Below are positions 32,844 through 44,688 of a stretch of 64,000 bases of DNA, piece by piece. The notes under the pieces are model-generated. The model made no database searches. It was not told the origin of the DNA and saw nothing but the letters and a program-made list of their open reading frames with translations. Location of the stretch: positions 62,001-126,000 of the forward strand of contig JAPDFW010000091.1 of assembly GCA_028826165.1 (NCBI GenBank), given 5' to 3'. This stretch comes from Anaeramoeba ignava. Taxonomy: Eukaryota; Metamonada; Anaeramoebidae. Position 1 is the first letter of the stretch; the number at the start of each line of letters is the position of its first letter. A program made the position numbers and the translations under genes.

Positions 32844-33112
32844 AATTAAAACACAAATTTGCTTTTTTTCTTTTAAATAAATTATAAAAAAAAAATAAAA
32901 TGAAAAAAAGAAAAAAATGAAAAAAAAATGAAAAAAGATTTTCTTTGTTTTTTTTTTTACCAATTCAAATTGAGAAAATGATCAAATTCTTCAAAAAAAC
33001 AAAAAGAAAAGAAAAAAAGAAAGAATTTTGTTTTTTCAAACAATTCATATTCTTTTTTTTTTTTTGTTTAATTTTCTTTTAAATCTTTTTGATTTTTATT
33101 TTTTTTTTGAAT
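32844..33112. promoter_or_regulatory. Spacer with presumed promoter of the MIT/coiled-coil gene
   Basis: On the minus strand several TTTTTTCATTTTTTT units (complement near 32898-32938) precede the ATG at 32843. The remainder is A/T runs and the U-box gene's 3' end. The hydrophobic Phe-rich frame upstream of 32843 is translation of these units and is not included in the CDS. Confidence 0.45.
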
Positions 33113-36100
33113 TTATTTTTTTTTGAATTTTTGAAGGAAATTTTGGATTTGTTTTTTTAATTCTAAATTTGGAATAAGATTTGTTGAAGATAATTTCATT
33201 TCTTTATAAACAGGACTTGTATCATGATTTTTAAACCATTTCAATATTGCATTTCTTTCATAAGTTCTTCCATCATCAGCAATTACAGGATCATTCATAA
33301 TTTGGTTAGTTAACGGACAAATAAAATTTTGAGGAATTTTTTCGTCAATTTGAAGAAAATCTTCTGGAAATTGAATCGAAAATTGATTATCAAAATGTGC
33401 GGTTGAATTAAATGGCTGTATTAAATTTGGAGGAACTTCAATTTGATCATCAGTTGAAATGAAGGCTTCTTTATTATAAGCATAAGGATTATATCGCCAA
33501 TTTTTGGAAAAAAGATAATGATTAAAATCGCCTTCAAATGTTTTTGTTCCGTAAGGATTTGATCTTTTAATATTTAAATTCAAGATTAAATTTGGATTTT
33601 GATTTTGATTTTGATTTAAATTTAAATCTAAATTTTGATTTTGATTTTGATTTTGATTTTGATTTGGATTTGGATTTAAATTTTCCAAATCCATGATTTT
33701 TGATAATTTTTCCTTCTTTTTTGCAAAAAAAATATCATCTTCATTTTTGGTTAATTCTTTGAATTGATCAAATTCTCTTAATTTATGAATAATTTTTATT
33801 CTTAAACCTAATGATGTTATTCCCAATGCAGCCAAATTAAAATTATCCATATAAATCAAGTCTTTTCCCGAAATTCTTGCATCTTGGAAAATAAGAATCA
33901 AATCATCAAGTCCAATTAATTTAAGGAACATGATTGAATTTTCTTGATTCCAAGAAGAAATGGGTTTTTTTCGAAGTTCGGCTTCATTTTGAGTGATTCT
34001 TTTGCTTTTAAATTGCAATTCGCAATTGTCGTCATCCCAAATATATTCTTCAAGTGAATCATGTTCACATTTTTCTGGATTAATTAGCAATACAAAAGGC
34101 GGACATGAAAATCGAGCCTGAAGAATAACTCGACAGGACTCTTCCGCTATGCTTTTGGGTATTACATAAGGTGGTATTTTTGATCCTCTCTTCCGAATCT
34201 CAATCAACTCTTGTAATTTCTTTTCCTGTGTTTCCAATCTAAAATCATCAAAAATTGGTCTTTCTTTTTCTATTATTTTTTTTTCTTCCACAATTGAATC
34301 TAAATTTCCCATTTCAAAATTTACAATTCTAACAATATTTAAATTATCATGTGGATAAAATTTTGCAGTTGGATCGTTTTTCATTCCGTTTGTCCAGTAT
34401 GAAACGTATATATCATTATTTGCATGGAAATATATTCCTTCTGCTGATTTTGTATCCTCTCTCCAACTTCCTTGATATCGGTCTCTATCAATTTTAAAAT
34501 TATTTAAAATTTAAAATGAATTTGATTTGAATATTTTTTATTAATTTTAAAATGAATTTGATTTGAATATTTTTTAATAATTTTAAAATGAATTTGATTT
34601 GAATAATTTTTAATATAAATTTGATTTGAATATTTTTTAATAATTTTAAAATGAATTTGATTTGAATATTTTTTAAAATGAATTTAAATATTTGATTTGA
34701 ATATTTGATTTGAATATTTTTTAAAATGAATTTAAATAATTTTTAATATAAATTTGGAATATTTGATTTAAATATTTAATTTGAATAATTTTAAAATGAA
34801 TTTAAATATTTTTTAATAATTTTAAAATGAATTTGATTTGAATATTTGATTTGGAATATTTGATTTGAATATTTAATTTTAAAATGAATTTGAATATTTA
34901 ATTTGAATATTTGATTTGAATATTTTTTAATAATTTTAAAATGAATTTAAATATTTGATTTGAATATTTTTTAATAATTTTAAAGTGGATTTGAAATATT
35001 TGATTTGAAATATTTGATTTGAATATTTGATTTGAAATATTTGATTTGAATATTTGATTTGGAATATTTGATTTGAATATTTAATTTGAATATTTTTTAA
35101 AATGAATTTAAATATTTTTTAATAATTTTAAAATGAATTTGAATATTTTATTTGAATATTTAATTTGAATATTTGATTTGAATATTTTTTAATAATTTTA
35201 AAATGAATTTGAATATTTGATTTAAATATTTAATTTGAATATTTAATTTGAATATTTGATTTGAATATTTAATTTGAATATTTAATTTGAATATTTGATT
35301 TGAATATTTGATTTGAATATTTGATTTAAATATTTGATTTGAATATTTGATTTAAATATTTTTTAATAATTTTAAAATGAATTTGAATATTTAATTTAAA
35401 TATTTAATTTGAATATTTAATTTGAATATTTGATTTGAATATTTTTTAATAATTTTAAAGTGGATTTGATTTGAATATTTGATTTGAATATTTAATTTTA
35501 AAATGGATTTGGAATATTTGATTTGAATATTTAATTTGAATAATTTTTAATAATTTTAAAATGGATTTGGAATATTTGATTTAAATATTTAATTTCAAAC
35601 CCTGTTGCATAATAATAATCTCCAGTTCCATCTTTTAAATCATATCTCCAATCCCCTAAAAATTTTTTAAATAAAGAAATTTAAAAAACTTTTTTATTAA
35701 AAATTTAAATATTAAAAATTAATTTTTATAATACCTTTATAAATATCTCCTTCAGCAAAATGATATATTCCAAATCCATGTCTTTGATTACGATGCCTTA
35801 AATAAAAATGTAAATATATATAAATAAAAATATAAAGTAAAATTAATTTTTGGATTATTTTTAATTTTGAATGATTTTTGGATTATTTTTGATTTACCAA
35901 TGCCCTAAATATTGACTTCCATTATCTGCATAATAAAACATTCCTCTTTAAAATACAAAATCAAAATCAAAATCAAAATCAAAACTTAATTTGTTTTTGT
36001 TTGATTAATTAAAAAATTTTTAATTTTTTTTAATTACATTCCTTCTTTTTCTCCATTATACCAATCTCCATAATACCAATCTCCATTTCTATAAATATAA

Positions 36101-38265
36101 ACTCCTCTATTAAACAAAATTTTATTTATTTAAGAAAATTATTTGAATATTTTTAACTTTTTTGGAAATTAATTTCTGTTTGAAAATTACTTTCCATGTT
36201 TACGATCAGATCTCCAATATCCAATATATTGATCACCTTCTCTTCCATAAAAATAAATTCCAAATCTAATTTAAAAATTAAATATTATTTAAATCAAATA
36301 TTATTAATTAAATTAAATATTATTAATTAATTCAAATATTATTTAAATCAAATATTATTTAATAAAAATATTATTTAAATCAAATATTATTATTATTTAA
36401 ATTAAATATTATTTAAATCAAATTAAATATTATTTAAATCAAATCAAATATTATTATTTAATTCAAATATTATTATTTAAATCAAATATTATTCAAATTA
36501 AATATTACCCTTCTCTTTTCTCATTTCTCCATTGTCCTTCATAAATATCGTTTGTATTAAAATGAAATCTTCCATATCCCTTTTCATTTAATAAATTATT
36601 TTTAATTTAATAAACTAAGGTTTTAAATCTTAATTGAGTATATTTATTTTTTTTTACTTCTTTTGTTCCAAAAACCCATTCTCCAATATATTCAGAATTG
36701 CTAGCAAATCGATAAAAACCAATTCCATGTTTATGATCTTCAAACCACCAACCTTCATATTTATCACTTTTTTAATAAAATATTTTATTTCATTTTAATT
36801 TGTTGTTTAATTTCTTTTATTCCAAAATTTCAAATTATTTTGATTTTGAAAAAACCTACCCATTATTATATTGATAAATTCCAAATCTAAAATGGAATAT
36901 TAAACAAAAGTAAATAAACAAAAATTAAAATGGATTTTGAATTTGAATTTGATTTTGATTTTGATTTTGATTTTGATTTTGATTTTGATTTTGATTTTGA
37001 TTTTGGAATTGATTTTGGAATTGATTTTGAAATTGAAATTGATTTTGATTTTGAAATTGAAATTGATTTTGATTTTGATTTTGAAATTGAAATTGAAATT
37101 GATTTTGAAATTGATTTTGAAATTGAAATTGAAATTGATTTTGAAATTGATTTTGAAATTGATTTTGAAATTGATTTTGAAATTGATTTTGAAATTGATT
37201 TTGATTTTGATTTTGAAATTGAAATTGAAATTGATTTTGATTTTGAAATTGAAATAGATTTTGAAATTGATTTTGAAATTGAAATAGATTTTGAAATTGA
37301 TTTTGAAATTGAAATTGAAATTGATTTGGATTTTCATTTTGATATTGATTTTTAATTTTGATATTGATTTTTAAATTGATTTTTAAATTGATTTTGATTT
37401 TGAAATTGATTTTTAAATTGATTTTGAAATTGAAATTGAAATTGATTTTGAAATTGATTTTGATTTTGAAATTGAAATTTAAATTGAAATTGATTTTGAT
37501 TTTGAAATTGATTTTGAAATTGATTTTTAAATTGAAATTGATTTTTAAATTGATTTTTAAATTGAAATTGATTTTGGTTTTGAAATTGAAATTGATTTTG
37601 TTGTTTTAAACTCTTTTTGTTTTTTTTTTGGCATAATAAAAATGATAAATATACCCAGTTCGTTTATCATCTTTCCAATCACCTTCATAAACATCACCAC
37701 TTGGAAATTTAAAAGTACCTTTTAATTAATTAATTAATTAATTTTAAAATTTTAATTTTTGAATAATTTTAAAATAATTTAAATTTTTGAATCATTTAAA
37801 TTTTTGATAAAAAAACCTTTTCCTGTTTTTCTTCCATCAACCCATTCACCTTCATAAATACCCCCAGAAGTAAATTTATAAACTCCAAACCCATGTTTCT
37901 TATCAAATCTCCATTGACCTTCATATCTAAAATGGAGATGATTTAATTCCAATTCAAAAACAAATTATTTATTTATTTACTGAATTAACCACAATTTCAT
38001 TTACAAACTAAATTAAAAAATATTAAATTAATCCATTACACTTCTCCAGTAATATATTTATAAACGCCATATCTATTTTTATTGAATTATTTATTTGATG
38101 GTTTTTTTTAAAAGTGAGAAAAAATTTCATTTCGTTTTTTTTTTGCTTAGAAAATTCTTTTCAAAAAAATTACCCATGTCTCATCATTCCTTTAAATTCT
38201 CCTTCATAAATTGATCCATCATCATATTTATAAGGAGATGTTAAAGTTTTCTCTGTTGAAGCCAT
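33113..38265 (-). CDS. MORN-repeat / SAM / U-box protein (putative E3 ubiquitin ligase)
   Basis: About 13 exons give roughly 740 residues. The ATG at 38265 opens exon 1 (YKYDDGSIYEGEFKGMMRHG). Small MORN exons follow near 38072-38041, 37924-37815, 37720-37653, 36886-36855, 36768-36656, 36590-36507, 36265-36190, 36105-36036, 35945-35900, 35800-35733 and 35660-35590 (for example GVYKFTSGGIYEGEWVDG and GDWYYGDWYNGEKEG). The last exon starts near 34490 and runs to 33113. It contains a SAM domain (SSWNQENSIMFLKLIGLDDL to LGITSLGLRIKIIHKLREF), an Asn/Gln tract and a C-terminal U-box: PQNFICPLTNQIMNDPVIAD, GRTYERNAILKWF, LIPNLELKKQI. MORN repeats usually contact lipids or membranes; a U-box recruits E2 enzymes. 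Exon ends are approximate except where stated. Two introns, 34500-35590 and 36887-37652, are repeat-filled. Confidence 0.85.
34500..35590. repeat. Intron-filling repeat (GATTTGAATATTT and TTTTAATAATTTTAAAATGAA)
   Basis: Modules TTTGATTTGAATATT and TTTTTAATAATTTTAAAATG alternate over ~1.1 kb between two exons of the MORN-SAM-U-box gene. No coding content. Confidence 0.93.
36930..37610. repeat. Intron-filling GATTTT/GAAATT hexamer repeat
   Basis: Pure GATTTT at 36949-37010, then mixed GATTTTGAAATT to 37610, inside one intron of the MORN-SAM-U-box gene. Hexamer periodicity and rarity of stops leave several frames open on both strands (Asp/Glu-Phe-Ile on one, Lys-Ile-Asn on the other). None has a start context or homology. 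Confidence 0.93.
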
Positions 38266-38524
38266 ATAAAAAAAATAAAATCAAATTTTTTAAATAAAAT
38301 AAATTCTTTGAAATGAAAAAAAAAAAATGAAAAGATTTTTTAAGGAAAAATTTTTTTTTAAATTAAAAGAATAATTTGGAAAAAGTTAAAAAAAGAAATA
38401 AATAAAATAATTTCTTCTTCTTTTTAAATTTGATTTAGTTTTCTTTTACAAAAAAAAAAGAAAAAAGAAGAATCCATTTTTTTTTTCATCAAATTTCCAT
38501 TTTTAAATTAAAATAATTTTGATT
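38266..38524. promoter_or_regulatory. Spacer: U-box gene promoter and Rab 3' UTR
   Basis: On the minus strand TCTTTTCATTTTTTTTTTTT (complement near 38320-38337) precedes the ATG at 38265. The rest is A/T runs downstream of the Rab stop at 38525. Confidence 0.4.
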
Positions 38525-41500
38525 TTAAAAACAACAACAACAGCAACCACAACATTTTTTTTTCTTTTTTTCTAATAATGTTGAATCTTCTAATATTAGT
38601 TTATTAGATAGAGATTCATCAAAATAACTTTCTATTTCTGGATCAAGAATGTCATATCTTTATATTTTTTGAAATTAATTTGGAATTAATATTTTTGAAT
38701 ATTTTTTGGATTAATATTTTTTGGAATTAATTTTTTTAGATTAATATTTTTGGAATTAATTTGGAATTAATATTTTTAAAATTAATTTGGAATTAATATT
38801 TTTGAATTAATATTTTTGGATTAATATTTTTGGAATTAATATTTTTTGGAATTAATTTGGAATTAATATTTTTTAGAATTAATTTGGAATTAATATTTTT
38901 TAAATTAATATTTTTTGGATTATATTTTTGGAATTAATTTGGAATTAATATTTTTTGGAATTAATATTTTTAGAATTAATATTTTTTGGAATTAATTTGG
39001 AATTAATATTTTTAAAATTTATATTTTTTGAATTAATATTTTTTAGAATTAATATTTTTGGAATTAATATTTTTGGAATTGAATATTTTTTGAATTTATA
39101 TTTTTTGGATTATATTTTTGGAATTAATATTTTTAGAATTAATTTGGAATTAATATTTTTTGAATTAATATTTTTTGAATTAATATTTTTTTGAATTAAT
39201 ATTTTTTAGAATTAATTTGGAATTAATATTTTTGAATTAATATTTTTTGGATAATATTTTTTGGAATTAATTTGGAATTAATATTTTTTAAATTAATATT
39301 TTGAATTAATATTTTTGGAATTAATTTGGAATTAATATTTTTGGAATTAATATTTTTTGAAATTAATATTTTTTGAATTAATATTTTTTTGAATTAATAT
39401 TTTTAGGAATTAATATTTTTGAATTAATATTTTTTAAATTAATATTTTTAGATTAATATTTTTGGAATTAATATTTTTGAATTAATATTTTTGAAATTGA
39501 ATATTTTAGATTAATATTTTTGATTAATATTTTTTTTGAATATTTTTGAATTAATATTTTTTTTAGGAATTAATATTTTTTGAATATTTTTTACCCTCTT
39601 ATTTGATGATCTATAATATAATTTAAAATATTTTCAATTCCTTCATTAGTTTTAGCACTTGTTTCAAAATATACAAGATGATAACCGGTAACTATTTTCT
39701 AGATTTTTTTTTCCAATTTTAAATTTAAATTTTAATTTGAATTTTTAATTAATTTTTTTTCCGATTTTGAATTTCCAAATGAAATACATTAGCTCGATCT
39801 TTATTAATCTTACGTTGACTTTCTAAATCTTTTTTATTACCTGCAACTACAATTACTATATCTTGATCTTTGGGTATAATTTTAATCCAATCCTCAATAT
39901 ATGTAAAAGTTTTTTTATTGGTTATATCACAAACAATAATACATCCATGAGCAGAATGAAAATATGATGTTTCTATAGGTAATAAATATCTTTTTGCTAA
40001 ATTAAAAATTTTTAATATTATTTAATAATCTACAAAATATAAAAAATTTGGAAAAAAAACCTGTATCACTCTAATATTTTTTTTATTAAGAACAAAGTAA
40101 TTTTATAAGTAAATTTATAAATAATTTTATAAATAATTTTATAAATAATTTTATAAATAATTTTATAAGTAATTTTATATTTAATTTTATAAATAATTTT
40201 ATAAATAATTTTATAAGTAATTTTATATTTAATTTTATAAATAATTTTATAAATAATTTTATAAATAATTTTATAAATAATTTTATAAATAATTTTATAA
40301 ATAAATTTATAAATAATTTTATAAATAATTTTATAAAATAATTTTATAAATAATTTTATAAATAATTTTTTAATTTTATAAGTAATTTTGTAAATAAATT
40401 TATAAGTAAATTTGTGAAGTAATTTTATAAATAATTTAATAAATAATTTTATAAATAATTTTATAAGTAATTTTATAAGTAATTTTTATAAATAATTTAT
40501 AATTAATTATATATTTAATTTAATATATAATTTTGTAAATAATATTATAAATAATTTTATAAATAATTTTATAAATAATTTTATAAATAATTTTATAAAT
40601 AATTTTATAAATAATTTTATATTTAATTTTTATAAATAATTTTATAAATAATTTTATAAATAATTTTATAAATAATTTTATAAGTAATTTTATAAATAAT
40701 TTTATATTTAATTTTATAAATAATTTTATAAATAATTTTATAAATAATTTTTATAAATAATTTTATAATTAATTTTATAAATAATTTTTATAATTAATTT
40801 TATAATTAATTTTATAATTAATTTTATAAATAATTTTATAAATAATTTTTATAAATAATTTTATATTTAATTTTATAAAATAATTTTATAAATAATTTTA
40901 TAAATAATTTTATAAATAATTTTATAAAATAATTTTTATATTTAATTTTATAAGTAATTTTATAAGTAAATTTATAAATAATTTTATAAATAATTTTATA
41001 ATTAATTTTATAAATAATTTAATAAATAATTTTATAAATAAATTTATAAATAAATTTATAAATATAATTTTATAAATAATTTTATAAATAATTTTATAAA
41101 TAATAATTTTATATTTAATTTTATAATTAATTTTATAATTAATTTTATAATTAATTTAATAAATAATTTTATAATTAATTTTATAAATAATTTTTATATT
41201 TAATTTTATAATTAATTTTATATTTAATTTTATAAATAATTTTATAAATAATTTTTATAAATAATTTTATAAATAATTTTATAAATAATTTTAATAATTA
41301 ATTTTATAAATAATTTTATAAATAATTTTATAAATAATTTTATAAATAATTTTATAAATAATTTAATAAATAATTTTATAAATAATTTTATAAAATAATT
41401 TTATAAATAATTTTATAAATAATTTTATATTTAATTTTGTATTTAATTTTATAAATAATTTTATAAATAATTTTATAATAAATTTTATAATAAATTTTAT

Positions 41501-44500
41501 AAATAAATTTTATAAATAATTTTTATAAATAATTTTTATTAATAATTTTATATTTAATTTTTATATATAATTTTTATAATTAATTTTATAATTAATTTTT
41601 ATAAGTAAATTTATAAGTAAATTTATAAGTAATTTTATAAATAATTTTATAAATAATTTTTATAAATAAATTTATAAATAAAATATATAAATAATTTTAT
41701 AAATAATTTTATAAATAATTTTATATTTAATTTTATAAATAATTTTTTAAATAATTTTATAAATAATTTTATAAATAATTTTATAAAATAATTTTATAAA
41801 TAATTTAATAAGTAATTTTATAAATAATTTAATAAATAATTTTATAAATAATTTTATATTTAATTTTATAAATAATTTTATAATAAATTTTATAAATAAA
41901 TTTTATAAATAATTTTTATAAGTAATTTTATTAATAATTTTATTAATAATTTTATATTTAATTTTATATATAATTTATAAGTAATTTTATAAATAATTTT
42001 ATAAATAATTTTATATTTAATTTTATAAATAATTTTATATTTAATTTTATAAATAATTTATAATTAATTTAATAAATAATTTTATAAATAATTTTATAAA
42101 TAATTTTATAAATAATTTTATAAATAATTTTATAAATAATTTTATAAATAATTTTATAAATAATTTTATATTTAATTTTATAAATAATTTTATAAATAAT
42201 TTTATATTTAATTTTATAAATAATTTTATAAATAATTTTATAATAAATTTTATAATAAATTTTTATAAATAATTTTATAAATAATTTTTATAAATAATTT
42301 TATAAATAATTTAATAATTAATTTTATAATTAATTTTATAAATAATTTTATAAATAATTTTATAAAGTAAATTTATAAATAATTTTATAAATAATTTAAT
42401 AGATAATTTTATAAATAATTTTATAAATAATTTTTATAAATAATTTAATAGATAATTTTATAAATAATTTTATAAATAATTTTATAAATAATTTTATAAA
42501 TAATTTTATAAATAATTTTATAAATAATTTTATAAATAATTTTATAAATAAATTTATAAATAATTTTATAAGTAAATTTATAAATAATTTTATAAATAAT
42601 TTTATATTTAATTTTATAATTAATTTTATAAAATAATTTTATAAATAATTTTATAAGTAATTTTATATTTAATTTTATAAATAATTTTATAAATAATTTT
42701 ATAAATAATTTTATATTTAATTTTATAAATAATTTTATAAATAATTTTATAAATAATTTTATAAATAATTTTTTATATATAATTTTATATATAATTTTAT
42801 ATTTAATTTTATAAATAATTTTATAAGTAATTTTATAAATAATTTTATTAATAATTTTATAAGTAATTTTAATTTTGTAAATAATTTTATAAGTAATTTT
42901 ATAAAATAATTTTGTAAATAATTTTATAAGTAATTTTATAAATAATTTTATAAATAATTTTATAAATAATTTTATAAATAATTTTATAAATAATTTTATA
43001 TTTAATTTTATAAATAATTTTATAATTAATTTTATAAAGTAATTTTATAAATAATTTTATAATTAATTTTATAAATAATTTTATATTTAATTTTATAAAT
43101 AATTTTATAAATAATTTTATAAGTAATTTTATAAATAATTTTATAAATAATTTAATAAATAATTTTATAAGTAATTTTATAAATAATTTTATAAGTAATT
43201 TTATAAGTAATTTTATAAATAATTTTATAAATAATTTTATAAATAATTTTATAAATAATTTTATAAATAATTTTTATAAATAATTTTATAAGTAATTTTA
43301 TAAATAATTTATAATTAATTATATATTTAATTTAATATATAATTTTTGTAAATAATATTATAAATAATTTTATAAATAATTTTATAAATAATTTAATAAT
43401 TAATTTTATAAATAATTTTATAAATAATTTTATAAATAATTTTATAAATAATTTAATAAATAATTTTATAAATAATTTTATAAATAATTTTATAAATAAT
43501 TTTATAAATAATTTTATATTTAATTTTGTAAATAATTTTATATATAATTTTATATATAATTTTATATTTAATTTTATAAATAATTTTATAAGTAATTTTA
43601 TAAATAATTTTATTAATAATTTTATAAGTAATTTTATATTTAATTTTATAAGTAATTTTATAAATAATTTTATATTTAATTTTATAATTAATTTTATAAA
43701 TAATTTTTATAAGTAATTTTATAATTAATTTTATAAATAATTTTATAAATAATTTTATAAGTAAATTTATAAGTAAATTTTATAAGTAAATTTATAAATA
43801 ATTTTATAAATAATTTTATAATTAATTTTATAAATAATTTTATAAATAATTTTATAAATAATTTTATAAATAATTTAATAAATAATTTTATAAATAATTT
43901 TATAAATAATTTTATAAATAATTTAATAAATAATTTTATAAATAATTTTATAAATAATTTTATAAATAATTTTATAAATAATTTTATAAATAATTTTTAT
44001 AAATAATTTTATAAATAATTTTATATTTAATTTTATAAATAATTTTATAAATAATTTTATAAATAATTTTATAATTAATTTTATAATAAATTTTATAAAT
44101 AAATTTTATAAATAATTTTATAAGTAATTTTATTAATAATTTTATATTTAATTTTTATATAATTTTATAAATAATTTTATAAATAATTTTATATTTAATT
44201 TTATAAATAATTTTATATTTAATTTTATAATTAATTTTATAAATAATTTTATAAATAATTTTTAAATAATTTTTAAATAATTTTATAAATAATTTTATAA
44301 ATAATTTTATAAATAATTTTGAAATAAATGAAAAAGGGAATGATAAAGGAATTATTTAAAAAACAATTTACAAAATAAATTCCAATATCTTTATTTTGTT
44401 TTTTTCTAGTTGTTTTATGGTAATCAATTCCAGTTGTTGTTTTTGTTTCTTCTTTAAATTCTTCATTTATTGCTCTTTGAATTATAGATGTTTTCCCAAC

Positions 44501-44551
44501 TTTTGGATCACCTAAAACAACAATTTTTATTAAAAAATCTTGAAATTCCAT
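38525..44551 (-). CDS. Divergent Rab-like small GTPase with a 10-nt exon and a 4.3-kb repeat intron
   Basis: Exons 44551-44372, 40070-40061, 39996-39788, 39698-39595 and 38657-38525 sum to 636 bases, 211 residues. Motifs: P-loop GDPKVGKTS (14-22), switch I TTTGIDYHKTT, a GNKKD base-recognition motif, ETSAK, and a polycysteine tail CCGCCCCCF for prenylation and/or palmitoylation. The 10-nt exon AGTGATACAG supplies the DTA of the DxxG region. The spliced product reads YFSDTAKRYLLP where Rabs have WDTAGQERY, so the conserved Gly and catalytic Gln are missing. Every intron is GT-AG. The assignment of the 10-nt exon rests on it being the only way seen to keep frame and supply the switch II aspartate. 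The first intron is 4301 bases, the last 937; both are simple repeat. Confidence 0.82.
38680..39585. repeat. Intron-filling repeat in the Rab gene (AATTTGGAATTAATATTTTT)
   Basis: GGAATTAATATTTTT-type units with TTTTGAATTAATA variants over ~900 bases, between the last two Rab exons. The plus-strand frame rich in Leu-Ile-Phe is repeat translation. Confidence 0.93.
40090..44320. repeat. 4.2-kb TTTTATAAATAA array inside one intron
   Basis: More than 300 imperfect copies of ATTTTATAAATA(A) with variants TTTTATATTTAA, TTTTATAAGTAA and TTTTATAATTAA. Higher-order duplication is visible: the block around 40490-40545 (TTATAATTAATTATATATTT) recurs at about 43310-43360. It lies wholly within the first Rab intron (40071-44371). 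Confidence 0.96.
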
Positions 44552-44688
44552 CTTAAAAAAAAAGGAAAAAATGAAAAAAAAAAAGAGGAAAAATAAAAAA
44601 AATAATTTTTCTTCTTTTTAATTTAAATTTTTTTTTTCTTAATTTTTTTTTTCATTTTTTTTCTTTTCTCATTTTTTTAATTTTGAAA
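44552..44688. promoter_or_regulatory. Divergent spacer, candidate bidirectional promoter (Rab / GOST protein)
   Basis: 137 bases between opposed starts. Towards the plus gene: TTTTTCATTTTTTTTCTTTT at about 44649. Towards the minus gene: TCTTTTTTTTTTTCATTTTT read on the minus strand. Mirrors the 15100-15212 arrangement. Confidence 0.5.
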
